64,000 nt of DNA from assembly GCA_031761405.1 (NCBI GenBank), contig JASEVX010000007.1, forward strand, positions 25,880,859-25,944,858. Reading direction: 5' to 3'. The notes under the pieces are model-generated. The model made no database searches, was not told the DNA's origin, and worked only from the letters and a program-made list of their open reading frames with translations. How positions within the stretch are numbered: the first letter of the stretch is position 1; the number at the start of each line of letters is the position of its first letter. Positions 33,601 through 48,600 of this stretch are shown piece after piece. A program made the translations under genes and the position numbers. This DNA is from Serripes groenlandicus (lineage: Eukaryota > Mollusca > Bivalvia > Cardiida > Cardiidae).

Positions 33601-36600
33601 AAGAAATCCTAACAATCGCTTTATACTTCTTCTGACAGTTGTCAGTTCCTTTCCACATATGAACTGTCCGGCGAGAAAACCAACATTGTAGACTCTGCGT
33701 AAAGTGACGATCCGGATCATCCTTAGCATGTCACGCAGGCTAACTTGGACAGACACTTTCCACCTCCTGTGGATTTTATGTTTCATGAATCATTACTCTA
33801 TATACCTCTATCAATCTAAGACGAAATGTGTCGGTCCGGATTATCCTGCCTTGGACTGCGCAGGCTGACCTGGATCCATACATTACGCAGAGTCGATGAT
33901 GCTGGTTTTCTGGTGGAACGGCTCATATTGAGACATGTCAGGACGTCATAAAAATGTCTGTACGGTAATCGTTAAAGTAAAACATCATTTAGTATTGCAG
34001 ATGTTTTCATTCATCTTGCAGATATAATTATATGTGACGCATCAAAATAAGCAAAAACGCAAAATCGACCTAAACCAGTAAATATTTAGGAAAAAGTATT
34101 ATTTAATGAAGGGGTATATAGGAGTCACTGTGTCGGGCTGTCGGTTGGCCGGAAGCCATATTTTGTCGGGCCTATTTCTTACAACCACTGGGTGGAATTC
34201 AATAGAATTTTACATGAGGAGATGTGCATATCCTAAAGGGGTTGCGATTGCATGTTATTTTACAGAGTTATGGCCCTTTTACTTATTAAGTTATGGTGTA
34301 GGTCAAGGTGCTGTTTAGGGGGTATTTATCATCTTCAGTGATAGACTAGTTCTAGTTTGTTTATTTATTATATTAAAGAAATCATGTTTTTACTTGTATT
34401 TCACAGTACTGTTTTACTTTAAAGTAATTAATTGCGCGCTAAATGACCTTAGCTGTCGATGCGCCATAAAACAATATACATTCATTCATTCATTTACTTT
34501 AAAGTACTGTATTTCATTTGCCTTGCATTAATGGCTCAATGAAAACACAAATAAATTAAGTATCATGTAAATGGCAGATTTTTTATCTCATGGTTAGAAT
34601 GAGCTAGGGTACTGATTTTTATGGTTGTACATGCAGTATAATTATTTCTTGTTGTCACATGAAATTTACAACATATTGTCATTTGTTTTAGGTGAACTGT
34701 TCAACAACTTTCATTTGACGGCCACAGAGGAGGAGAAGACCAGGATCTGGATGGAAACAGTGGTTCCCAAGCTCAACAACAAAATAGGGGCATCCGAAAT
34801 AATAAATACAATTAAAAGATTAATTAAATAAAATAAAACTTTGTTAGATATTTGAGCTCATAATTTATAGTTGATTTAAACTGCATGACTTCTAACTACA
34901 CCTGAGCACAAAGTGACGGGTGAGCTATTGTGATCACTTGTCGTCATCTATCTGTCTGTTCACATTTTTCTACAATCAGTTTGTAATTTTGTTTTCCTTT
35001 CAATTCTAAATTTTTATGTATATATCTTTTGAACATTCACAGAGGTCACAACACTGATTTTAGATGTTCTTGAACACATTTTACTCAAATTTCAATGTTA
35101 CTTTGCACCTTTCTCTGACTGAAATCTCATTGAAATCTCAACAAAACTATGGGATGCGGGTGGGATCCCACCGGGACCCACTGGGAAAATTTGTTTGGAT
35201 CCCACTGGGATGAGGGTGGGATCCCACTGGGATGATGGTGGGATCCCACTGGGATAATGATGATATCCCACTGGGATAAAGGTGGGACCCACTGGTAAAA
35301 TTGGTCGGGATCCCACCGGGATGATGGTGGGATCCCACCGGGATATGGTGGGATCCCACTGGGAAAATTGGTCGGGATCCCACTGGGATAAGGGTGGGAT
35401 CCCACTGGGATGATGGTGGGATCCCACTGGGATAAGGGTGGGATCCCACTGGGATACAGGTGGGATCCCGACCAATTTTCCCAGTGGGTCCCGGTGGGAT
35501 CCCAATTGGAATCCCACTGGGATCCCACCCTCATCCCAGTGGGATTTCCAGTCAAATTTTCTGTGGGGTTACCATAACTTTCTCCTTATTTAAATATGTA
35601 TTTTCAACCCTTTATCACATTATACAAATCTGCAGGAGATGACATTACATAAACATATTAGAATACTGTAAACAAACAAGATGTGTTTGTGAAACACTGA
35701 TGCCCCCGAATGGCAACATCTAGGTCAAAGGTCAAGGTCGCAAGGTCAAAAATTTTGGTACTGACAGAAAGGTCATGTCACAAGGAATACACATGTGAAA
35801 TATGGTAGCCGTACCTGTTATGGTTCAAAAGTAGTGGTCAAGGTTAAAAAAAAATTCGACAGACAGACAGACAGACAGGCCAAAAACTAGATGCTCACCG
35901 AATCGGTGATTCCGGGGGCATAAAAATTAATATACTTGAAATGATTAGTACTTACTGTGCTGTCAAAAATGTGACTTTTCAAAATCACTTCCACATTATC
36001 CCTATTCTGTAAAAGAAAAGGTGACATCTTCAAGGGAGGTTAACTCTATAACAACTAATCAGAATTGATCCAAATTAATATTTTGTATATCAACAATATA
36101 TTTATCATGTGAACCATTGTTAATTTAAATTTTTATAAATTGAAGAAGTAGTTTGCTCCACATACTTTATATGCCATTCTGACTGATAGTATTTCTACTT
36201 AGTTTAACCCTTTACTATGTTTCAGAAGTGCAGCATGTGGCATTTGAAAACATTGTGGGAAAAAGCGGAAATTGCCCCAGTCGTAAACAGGTACCTTCTT
36301 GCATATCTCATAACTTATATGTTATCGAGCAGACTTTACTTGGGAATTGTTAATCTTGCCCAAGATACCCCCAATTTCTCTTCATTTTTAAGAAAAAAAC
36401 CATTTTGTGATGCATTATTGAATAAAGTGAAAAACATTGTGGCAAATGGAGAAATTGCTCATCTTGCTGTCTACTTCATAATTTTTATGTGTGCAAATAT
36501 TGTAGTGTTTTTAACACTGTGTCTCAGCAAATTTTCCAAATTTTGAAAAGTTTTAATATTGTCTAAAGACATATTAATAGCAGATGATTGTAAAATGATC

Positions 36601-39600
36601 TCATCAGGTAAACAGTTAATAATACCTCAGGTTTTCGTAGGTACTCCAGCGAGTCCCAGGGTAATTTATCCCAAGCTTCATTTGGTGGTGCAAATACTGT
36701 TATGCCAGGTTGTTGTAGCAACGTTTTTACAGGTGAGCCAACCATCTAAAACAAGAGTGTTTGAACACATGTGTCGCCTGACTATATGTCAGTAAGTGGA
36801 AGTGAGACAGATGGGTGAACAGACGTATAGAAAGTGATTAATTGGTAATTTTCAACAATTTTTCAGTCATATCATTGTGGCCAGTTCACCTAATCATGTG
36901 TTTCCTGGCTTCCCCACACCAGTAATCCTCCCAACAAACTTCCCAAGCAACTGGCTGCTTTTCCACATAAACTGCTTTCCCATTGGTGGAAGACGAATGA
37001 CCCTTGTCGCATTGACTTTTATCAAATGTCAGAAAGAATGTAGGCCAAGCTGGGATTCAAACTCACAATGCCTAGATTGACAGCCTGCGTCACTACTGAC
37101 TGAGCTACCGAGGCTTAGTATAGAAAGAAGATGGAGCAGTGATCTCTACATGTATCCCTGCCAAGGCAGCTGACACAAAAAAGATGGATCTAATATGATA
37201 ACAAGAGTACCGCAAACGGTACATAATACGCCTGTCAGGTACTTCATTGTAAGTTTCCTCTTTGTTTTGATATATTGTTTGTTTTAAAGTTAATAAAGTC
37301 GTTCAGGAATAAGTTGTTAAAGAATAATGGGAAACTATGAAAAATGCATAACTCATGCAGAAATTGACAAATATTCTAAGTCCAAAAAGGGGCATAACTC
37401 ATTCAAAAATTGACGAAATCCCAGGAAATGTGAACTTGATCTGTGACACATCACTACAAAGCCTTATACAAAATTTCAGCTCAATAGCTGAAAGAATGTA
37501 AGAAAAAAGTGCGGAAAACCAATATTCTAAGTCCAAAAAGGGGCATAACTCATTAAAAAATTGACGAAATCCAAGGAAATGTAAACATGATCTGTGACAC
37601 TTGATTACAAAGCCATATACATAATTTCAGCTCAATACATCAAAGCATGTAGAAAAAAAGTGCGGAAAACAAATATTCTAAGTCCAAAAAGGGGCATAAC
37701 TCATTAAAAAATTGACGAAATCCGAGGAAATGTGAACTTGATCTGTGACACATGATTATAAAGCCATATACAAAATTTCAGGTCAATAGCTCAAAGTATG
37801 TAGAAAAAAAGTGTGGAAAACCAATATTCTAAGTCCAAAAAGGGGCATAACTCATTCAAAAATTGACAATATACGAGGAACTGTGAACTTGATCTGTGAC
37901 TCTTGATTACAAAGCCATAAACATAGGTCAATAGCTCAAAGTATGTAGGAAAAAAGTATGGAAAACCAATATTCTAAGTCCAAAAAGGGGCATAACTCAT
38001 TAAAAAATTGACAAAATTTGAGGAACTGTGACCTTGATCTGTGACACTTGATTACAAAGCCATATACATAATTTCAGCTCAATACATCAAAGCATGTAGA
38101 AAAAAAGTGCGGAAAATAAATATGCTAAGTCCAAAAAGGGGCATAACTCATTCAGGAAATAAGAACTTGATCTGTGACACATCACTACAAAGCCTTATAC
38201 AAAATTTCAGCTGAATAGCTCAAAGTATGTAAGAAAAAAGTGCGGAAAACCTGAACGGACGGACAGACGGACGGACGGACGGACGGACGGACGTAGGGAG
38301 GGAGGGAGGGAGGGAGGGACGGACGGAGGGACATGACCATATCATAATACGTACCGTTTTTAAGAAACGGTCGTATAAAAACTTAAAAGAGGGTATTTTT
38401 TTATTTTTTGCAATATATTGAGATATTTTAACCCTTTCCAATATATAACAAATCTGCATCAGACGACTTTCTGGTCAGTCTGGACATCAAACTTAAACTT
38501 AACAAATATTCTATTCATTTAATGCCAAATGGACAAATATGCACAGAATTTGCATTTAAATGATGTTTTGAATCCTAGAACATAAAATAATGTCATCCAA
38601 ATACATGATGACAATGATGATGATGATGATGATGATGTTGTATAGCATGTAGTGAGCTTGTAGAGATACCTCATTGGTATATCTTATCATCAAATAATGT
38701 TATTCAAACTTTTTGATAAGAAATGCAAATGATCAGATATATTAATATCCAAGTTAAATTATTAGCAATACAGATGAGCAAAGAAGCTCATAGGGAATCA
38801 AGAAAATACTGGCAAAACACACATTGGAAGTAACATTATGTATCAAATCAAGGGCACAGAATTCCATCAAAGATGAAAAATATGCCTAAACGTTGGTCAT
38901 GCACAGGGTCTCTTGAATCCAGACTGTTTGTACCAAGACTCATATTTTCCTGACCTGGCTCAAATATGGAAGTGTACAACAATTACCCAAAAATATAATA
39001 ACATTATACAAACCTCTATAAATTGATTAAACAGGCTGTAGACATGCAGGGAATTGATGTACCCGTCTGCTGTCATCTGTAAACAGTAAAAGAGACACAA
39101 TTTTCATCATTTGAGACAACCAGTACAACAAGAGGCTAAAGAGGACTAGTATCGCTATACTGCCATAAGGCACAGTAACCCTAAACACTTCGGGTTAATA
39201 AATCTGGAATCCCTGGCAGCACCGTTAATTGACTAATTAAACATACAAAGTAAAACAGCCCCGCCATCTGATGGCCATATATTAAAACCTATAAACATAT
39301 TCTGAAAGCATCCGGTACAGGGTCACCCAAGGAACATTTCTACAAAATTATTTGAAAATTGGCCACAAATTTTCGTAGGAGAAGATTTTTTAAAGTTTTC
39401 ACTATATATACCAGCCATATAGCCCTGGCAGCCATGTCTTTTTACCAATCAACAGGAGTTACAATTCATTTGTATAAAGCCCAAACATTTGAATTTAACA
39501 ATCAAATTGTACACTTGTAAAGATGGTCCTTGATCTTAACCTTTCCTACAAACAACAAATCTGCAGCAGATGACTTTAAAAAACTGTTAGTAGAATATAT

Positions 39601-42600
39601 GGACTCTCCTAAAATGAAAGAACAATTATTATATATAGTTGAAAATATGTCCTTTTGCCACAATGCTTTCAAAAGTTGTCTGCTACATAGGCATCAGATT
39701 GTGACTGTTTGTTATTAGAAAGAGGCTCCAGAGGCTTCACAGATAATCAAACAAGTATATGATAGACGTAAGGGTCCTTTCAATTTTGTCATTGAAGTAT
39801 TTAAGTAGCACATGAAGAATGGCATTACTTGATAATGTGCATGTCTATTAAGAAATATATACTTCGAAAACAACGGAGGGAAAAAGTGTATTTGCATATT
39901 CAACAAGCAGTATTTCTGAGTTATAAGCGGATGTGCAGCAAACAATGCAAATTTCGTGTATATGCCTTGACCTTCATTGCTTACACATGTTTTATAACAT
40001 CATCTTAACCCTTTCCCTCATATAGACGCTTTCTGACGCCTCTGCAGCAGACGGCTTTTTGAAAACATACTGACAAAAGAAGAAATTGCACAAAACATGC
40101 AATTTCTCCTTTTGCCACAATGTTTTCCACTTTTTGTCATAGGTTATCCATTCAATTATGGAGATTTTCTATGTTTTGACAAAATATGTTCAAAGTCGTC
40201 TGCTGCAGAATTGTCGTATGAGGGAAAGGGTTAAACAGGATGAACAAAATGTATGAAGCAGTATATAATCTGATGTTTTATAGAGATGTGGTGTTGCAAG
40301 ATAAACACATGTTGTCCAAAACAGCAGGATACAAATTAACAAGAGGGCTAAGATGGCCCTAAATCGATCACCTGAGTGATAGTAAATTAATAGTAGCATA
40401 TATTTAACTGCAAATATCTGGGGAAATTTGATCAGGAGTGCAAATGAAACTACAAGGAGTGGACACTGTTAAAGAAATAGCTTATCAGTAAAGGCCATTT
40501 ATATATTGAAATCTAACAAGAACTTTAATAAGAATGGAATTATAAAGTTTTGTCATTTTGCGCCTTTCCTGATGCCACCTTGCCCGGCTGTAGCTTTTCC
40601 GGGGAGACTTACCAAATTCCATGGAAAATCCCCGGAGTATTCGGACAACTTTCCAGGGATAATCTGACACTTTCCATGGAAATTCCGGGATATTTATGTG
40701 GAAAACCCGGAAATTCCATGGACAACCCGGAAAAGTTTCATGGAAACCCCGGAAAAGTTCCATGGACACCCCGGAACGGTTCCATGGACATGTTTTTCAA
40801 CGAAATCAATATGGCTTGAACAGTTTGTGTAGAGGGTCACTCAAAGAACATTTCTACCAAATTATCTTGGAATCCGATAAGCAGATTACTGAGGAAAAAG
40901 GATTTTAAAGTTTGGGTATTTATTTTTCTCCCTTTCTGATGCCGCAGCAACCAAAGTTCTACACAGAATGTAAGTCTTTTAACAATTTGAAAGAGGACCA
41001 ACAAAGAAATATTCCTGTAAAGTTTGTTGAAATTGGTCAAGTGGAATGGTAGTTGTTATTTGTAGCTAAAAGTTCAATTTACCCCTTTTGTGATGACGCC
41101 TGGTTGCTTTGATTTTATAACCAATCAATATGGCTTGAATAAATTAAGAAAAGGATCACTGAAGTAAGATTCCTATTCAATTTTCTTAAAATCAGAGAAG
41201 CACTTTCATAAAAATAGAATTTTCAAATTTTGTCATTTTGCCCCTTTTCTGATGCCGTCTGACTGCCATGTTTTACAACCAATCAGTATGGCTTGAACAA
41301 CTTTTATTGATGGTCACCCAAGAAGCATTTCTACCAAATAATATTGGAATTTGAGAAGAAGATTTTTATAGTTTGGACATTTTGCCCCTTTTCCGATGCC
41401 TCAGCAACAAAAGTTCTCCATGGAATTTAAATTTTTTAACAATTTTGAAAGAGGAACCCCAACGAAACATTCCTGTGAAGTTTGGTTGAAATTGGTCTTG
41501 TGGTTTAGGAGGAGATAATGTTTAAAGCTAATAGTGATCGACGGACGACGGACAGAGAGTGATCGGAATAGATCACCTTGAGCCTTCGGCTCAGGTGATC
41601 TAAAAAAGCTTTGATCATGTTAACTCTTACCTGGAGGTTTCCTATCTCCCCAAGTGAACCAACCAGTAGTTTTTTGGTGACATGAATGACACCATTACTA
41701 GCAACAATATCGGATTTCACAATACGGGCTAGCCTGTTACTGCCCGATATTCTCAGGTTCAGTAGGTTTCTTCTCTGTAAAAATCAAACAAAGTATTTAA
41801 CCCTCTCCCACATGTACAGAGCGTTGTCATATTTTTGTTTATTATAAACTGGAAAATATAATTCTGCAGCAGACGACTTTGAACATATTTTGTCAAAAAA
41901 TAGAAAATCTCTATAATTGAATAGATCTATGACTAAAAGTGGAAAACATTGTGGCAAAAGGAGAAATTGCTTGTTTTGAGCAATTTCTTCTTTTGTCACT
42001 ATGTTTTCAAAAAGCTGTCTGCTGCAGAGGCATCAGAAAGCGTCTATATGAGGGAAAGGGTTTTAACACTGGTATACTTACAGTATTTGAAAGAAAGATC
42101 TCTGCGCTTGCACCATCCAGTGTATGAAATATAGACTGATTCCGTAGATACTCTAACATATGGTCACCAACCAATATATGTTGTCTTAGCAATGCTTTAA
42201 CTTTGTACTCATCAGTTAACCACTTTTGAAACTGAAACAAACATTCAGAATTAACAGTCTGAAATGCATAGGAATAAAGTTTCAAGGAAAAGTCATATTT
42301 ATGTCTTTTGATTATCTATATTCATGAGTGCTTTGCAAAACAGTTCTTACCTTATCTTGATTGCTACCAAAACAGTGCTCCCTTGGGATGATTAAAATAT
42401 ATAATTCTATGAGTGGAATAACTTGAAGTTAACAACTCCAAAAGATTTAGAGGAAATTGGACAAAGAATCAAATTGCCCTGTTACTGTATTCAGATTTTG
42501 ATCTGAACTGATCTCAAGACTTTCCTGAATGCTTGCAAGACTAAAAGGTGAGCAGGTAGACTCCATATTTCATACAGATATCTTTTCAAAGCAGGAAGTA

Positions 42601-45600
42601 AAATGTTAGCAATATATTTCAAGTCAAACAACTAGCAACAGAGCTCACAAAAAAGTATGAATAAATTATTTTTTCCCCCGATTCAGACAAAATTTGATTT
42701 CTATGCAACAGATAAAGTATGAAAACATGTATACGAGAAAAAGAGGCCAGTATTGCTCCGCTGTCTTAAGGCAAAACAAAATTAACCTAATACTTCCAAA
42801 ATAAAATTGTTTCACTAAAGCCATATGAAAACAAACAGCCCTACCATCTGGTGGCAAGGTATGAAGACCAACCAACATGAACTCAAGAAACCTCAAAGAT
42901 GGATACAGAGAGAGCATTGCTGGAAAAAAAACATCTAAAACTTTCAAAAGCGAAGATTTATAAAGTTTTCACTTTTAAGCCATATTTATTTAGCAAAATA
43001 GCCCTGCCAGCCTGGTGACCATGGGTTATTTTTACCAATCAACATGGCTTGAAGGAATCTGGTCAACCAAGGAACATTTCTACAAAATAATTTAAAAATC
43101 AACAAAAACATATTCTGAGTAGAATTTTTTTTAAAGATTGCACTATAGCCATATTAATAGGCAAAAAAGCCTTGTGGCCATATTTTTTCTACCAATCAAT
43201 ATGGCTTTAAGGAATCTGAAAGCAGGTCACCTAAGGAACATTTCTACAAAATCATTTAAACTTCAGCCAGATCATATATAATAAGATTTATAAAGTTTGC
43301 ACAATGGCCATATTAGGCAAAACAGCCCTCTTACCCCTGCCCCCTGATGAAAATGTTTTTCCACCAATCAACATGGCTAAAACAATCAGGTATTGGGCCA
43401 CCAAGGAAATATTTCTAAAAAAATTATTTGAAAATTGACTTGATACTTTTTAAGGAGATTTTCGAAATTTTCCCTCTAGTCATACAAGGCAAAACAGCCC
43501 CACCAAGGAACATTTCTAAAAGGTACTTGAAAATCAGGCAACCAGTTTGGAAGAAGAGTTTTTTAAAGTGTTTTCTTTTGGGAGCCATGTAAACCAGAAG
43601 TTTGCATGGATCAAAACATTTGAAGGAATTAAGGAGAGGACATTGAGAAGTCGTTTGAAGCCAAACGGTAACACACAGACGCATGCACAAGGACATATAA
43701 AGGATAAGCCACTGGAGCCGAAAATGTTAAATTGATCAGAATAAGCTTTTCCAATGGTGCATTCAGATCTGTACTAAATTTATTCTTCAAATGTTTGAGA
43801 TACAACACCCTTTTTTAACGACATTTATTTTGCCTGAAATACTGATATGTGCATGGGTTACTAAGGTGAAATGACCGCCTTGATATGACTGAATTATCTT
43901 GGCAAACCGCATTAAGTCCCAATTATTCTATGGTTTTAAAGCCAGAATTAATGGGTACAAGACTATTATAGAATCAATTTCTGCTAATTATTTCTTATAA
44001 AACGTTTCTAAGGCAACAGAACTCACAAATTAATAAAGAGCAAAATAGTGACTCACATCCACTGCTCCTATGGTTTTGAAGCCGGAATTGATGGGCACAA
44101 AGACTGTTATAGGTGAACTTTCTGCTAATTCTTTTTTATAGAATGTTTCCATAGCAGTGATAATCAGGTTCAGTTGTCCTTTCAAATCTTCATCATCTTT
44201 GTTCAGATCTTTTAACGTCTTCATTTCAAAAATAAAAATAACATTTCACCATGTGACAGATGGAATATTTTAAAGTTATCTGCTTTGAAACATCAAACAA
44301 AAGGGCCATGATGGCCCTGGATCGCTCACTTGATTTTATTATTTTTCACTTTACCCATATAAGCCCCGCCCGCTGGCGACCATAGTTTCGACTAATCAAC
44401 ATGGCGTGAAAGAATCTGATAGAGGGTCACCCTAGGAATATTTCTACAAAATTTATGAGGAGAATTTTGTTTAAAGTTTTCACTCAAGCTATATAAAGTA
44501 AAATAGCCTCGCCCCTTGGTGGCCATGATTTTCGACCAATCAACATGGCTTGAAGGAATCTGATAGTGGGTCACTTAAGGAACATTCTGATTCTTTATCT
44601 TGAAAAATACTGAGAGGTCATTGACCTTTTCCAGGAGCGAATGTAAAGGTAGAATTTCTGTTTTCAATATCTGCATCATCCAACAATGTGTTTTTAGCGT
44701 GTTCACAAAGTCAATTATAACAATTTTGCCAATTTTAAAGGGCCATAATTCAGTCATGGTTTTCGAAAGGAACCGAGCTCTCATGTATATCTAGCTACTG
44801 AATAAGTAAACATCGGATAATAAATGATCAATTATAACAATTTTGCCAATTTTAAAGGGCCATAATCCCGTCATGCATGGATGGATCTGGCTGGTTTTCA
44901 AAAGAAACCCGAGCGCTCATAGATATTTAGCTACTGAATAAGTTTGGTAAACATCAGATAATAAATGATGACTAACTTGTTGACAAGGTCAATTATAGCA
45001 ATCTTGCCAATTTATAAAGGGCCATAATCCCGTCATGCATCAACGGATCTGGCTTTCGAAAGGTACCGAGCTCTCATTGATATCTAGCTACTGAATAAGT
45101 TTGGTAAAAATCGAATCATAAATGAAGACTTTCATCATTTTCACAAGAAATTGAGGACAGACAACAGACGAAGGGCGATCACAAGAGCTCACCATGTCTC
45201 ACAGCTCACCATGTCACTACGTGACAGGTGAGCTAAAAGCGTATCTAGTAAGTGACAGTTAACCCTTTCCCACTTTCAGATTCAACTTGACACATCTGCA
45301 GCAAATGACTTTTGAAAACAAAGTGGCACAATGTTTCAATTTGATTTAATAATTAAACTTTCATCCATAGATGACAAAAGAAGAAATTGCACAAAACGTG
45401 CAATTTCTCCTTTTGCCACAATGTTTTCCACTTTTCGTCATAGGTTATCCATTTAATTATAGAGATTTTCCATGTTTTGACAAAATATGTTCAAAGTCGT
45501 CTGCTACAGAATTGTCGTATGAGGGAAAGGGTTAAAGACTATCTACCTATCTACCTGTAATATATTGCCAGTACAATTGTGGCCATTCCCAATATATCCT

Positions 45601-48600
45601 TCTGGGCAAGTGCATCTGCAAAGTAAATTAATACAGTGAAATGACAAGGCATGACTGTTAGAGCTATATCTCTAAGCTATAAGTTCTTCCATACTTTATG
45701 GAAGCCTTAAACCATCCCAGCAACAGACTAATTTCGAAAAACCTTGAAGGAAAAGTAGACATTGCTCATAATGGGTAAATGTTCCAATGATTGGGGAGTG
45801 GGGGGTTTCAGAAGTTTGATACTTTGCCCTTCTTCATAGAGGCAGGCAAAGAAGAATCACCAGCATCTTAATACAATGTTGCTATAGGACGCAGTTAAAT
45901 ATGTAATTGGTAATGACATGGACAATTCATGATTTTAATTGTTAAGCTATAAATGTTAACTTTATTTGATAGCTGAAGTAGAGAATGTAACTGTAATTAT
46001 AGATTGTTTAACCTGAGAGTATGTGGCCTGATGGTGGTACATGTAGCCCGTGGATGACAGGAATCTATTTCACACACATTGATCAGAGAACATCCATAGT
46101 CTGGGACATATTCAAAGTATCCATCTTTACACTGGCAAGTACTCTGTAAATAGATGTTTAGGTTTGCAACATATGAAAAATTGGTACTAATTGGCAATTC
46201 TGAGCAGAGTAAAAAAGTTTAAACTTATTTATTTTACATCGAGTGCGAAACAAGCTCTAAGCTTATATTAATCACGCTCGATGTCTGCTTCCTGGAAACT
46301 TAACCAGTACTTGCGCCGTTTCTGTGGAAAAATCCCAACGGCAGAACCCGCTCATCACGGGATTCGAACCAAGGACCTTTGGTACAAGAGGCCGACGCTC
46401 TACCTCTGTCTTCCACAGTGTAGGTCAAGGTCATCCTGTACATTTACTCTTGTCTTATTAGTTGACAGAAGCTGCTAACAAGCTTATCCCTTTCCCACAT
46501 ATAGACGCATTTTGACACATCTGCAGCAGACAACCGGACAAAAGGAGAAATTGCTGAAAACGAGCAATTTCTCCTTTTACCAAAATGTTTTCAACTTTTT
46601 TCAGTTATTATACCAACAATTATAGAGATTTTCCATATTTTTGAGTAGACATTTTCAAAGTCGTCTGCTACTGATTTGCTGTATGTGGGAAAGGGTTATG
46701 CAAGTGCAAGTATTATGTGAACATAGTAGATCATGATTAAACTGTGCAGATGCACAAGGTGATCTTGATCTGCACTGTTCACAAAGTACAACTTGTACCT
46801 GTTCCTATGGACGGGCTATTTGGTGCCATTGAGTACCATTACCTGTAAGTATCGAGAGAAAAAGGAGCACTTGATAAGTTTTTTCCCAAAGATGTTTTTT
46901 AATTCTAGAATTAAAAAGAAATCTCAAAATTACCATATGTTGTGATCTTGTTGCCAAATGTTTTAAAAGCAGACAACTCTTCATGTTTCCCACATGAAAC
47001 ACATCTGCAGAAAACAACTTTAAAGATAGAAGGCATCACTGAAATTGATTTTAACCCTTTCCACTAAACAGACATTTGCTGATTCCTCTACAGCAGACGA
47101 CTATTGAAAACTTTGTGGGAAAAGGAAATAAATCTTGTAATGAGCAATTTATCCTTATGCCACAATGTTTTCAACCCTATTAAATTATCATATTTTCTAT
47201 GTTTTGACAAAATATATTCAAAGTCGTCTGCTGCAGAATTGTTGTACGAGGGAAAGGGTTAAGGTCCTTTATCTTGGATGAGCTTGCTTCAAACTCTTCC
47301 ATTGGATTCATACTGAATTAGAAACCTTAAATAATTTGGAGATGCTTATTTTTTTGTATAAAATTTATATATTCAACATTACTTCTGTTGCCATGAACTA
47401 CCAGAAACCTGTAAAGAATTTCGTGTGTGGAAATAAATCACAAAAGACACTTGAAAGTCTTAGAAAAGAAACCTAGTACCTGAAATACAGTTGAAAATGA
47501 CATCAAACCTCAATAAATATATTTACCTTTCCACGAGAAAACCAACATTGTGTAAAGTATCGACCCGGATCAGCCTAAACATGCTGCGCAGGCTAACACG
47601 GACATACACTTTTTGCCTTTCAGGCATCAATACTCTATACCTCTATCCCCCTGAAATGAAATGTGTCGGCCCGGATTAGCCTGCGCTGGGTCAATACATT
47701 ACGCAGAGATCATAATCTTGGTTTTCTCTAGGAACGGCACATATGTACCTTTCCAGCAGAGATGTGAACACAGTCAGTAGTATCTCTTTCACATCCTCCA
47801 TTGTCAATCTGGCATGGATCATCAGGATCACAGCCATAGCCATCACCATGGTAACCTTGGTTACAAGTACAGTTCTTCTCCCCAGCCTCGACATTCTGTT
47901 CACAGGTAGCGTTCACATGACACAGGAGTGGTATGGTACACAGATCTACAACTGAATTGTCAACTTTTGCATTTTGAATTTCCAAATGATAATGAGATTA
48001 ACAATCATGCCACACTAAATCAACATTCAAAGGTTTAACCCTTTCCCCAATACAGACGCGTTCTGATGTCTCAGCAGCAGATGACTTTTGAAAACATTTT
48101 GGCAATGGAGAAAACGCTCATAATTAACAATTCTTCCTTTTGCCATAACGTATTCAACTCTATTCAATAATTAATCTTTCCATTCTAGAGACTGATCATG
48201 TAAGAAGGATAAGTGAATTATGTACAATTTGGATGTAAAGAATTATGGTAAATGGACAAACTGCTTGTTTTCCAACATTGTTTTGCAGAGACCTCTTCTG
48301 CAGGGGCATCTTCAGTTGTCTGTATCAGGTAAAGGGTTAATCCTTTCCCTCATACGACAAAAAATCTTTGAATAACACTTAGTCCTATAAACATAGAAAC
48401 TATGAAAAACCTTAAAAGCTGGTATGAAAGTGTACCACAATATGACATTTTTATTATATTAAACTTTGGAAATTGACAATTTCAGTATTTTAAATGTCTG
48501 GTTGTACAACATTCTGAACTATCAACATTTACAGCTAACCCATTTCAACATACATCTAATCTGCTGCAGACAACTTTGAAAAAATATGCCCAAACAATGA

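Noticed and set aside
35098..35555. 139/142-codon minus-strand frames rich in Ser-Gly-Ile-Pro
   Set aside because: Translation of the GGGATCCCA satellite in three frames.
36850..37118. tRNA gene on the minus strand
   Set aside because: Boxes A and B are present but the fold is broken and a SINE body follows; also true of 5410, 32862 and 46222.
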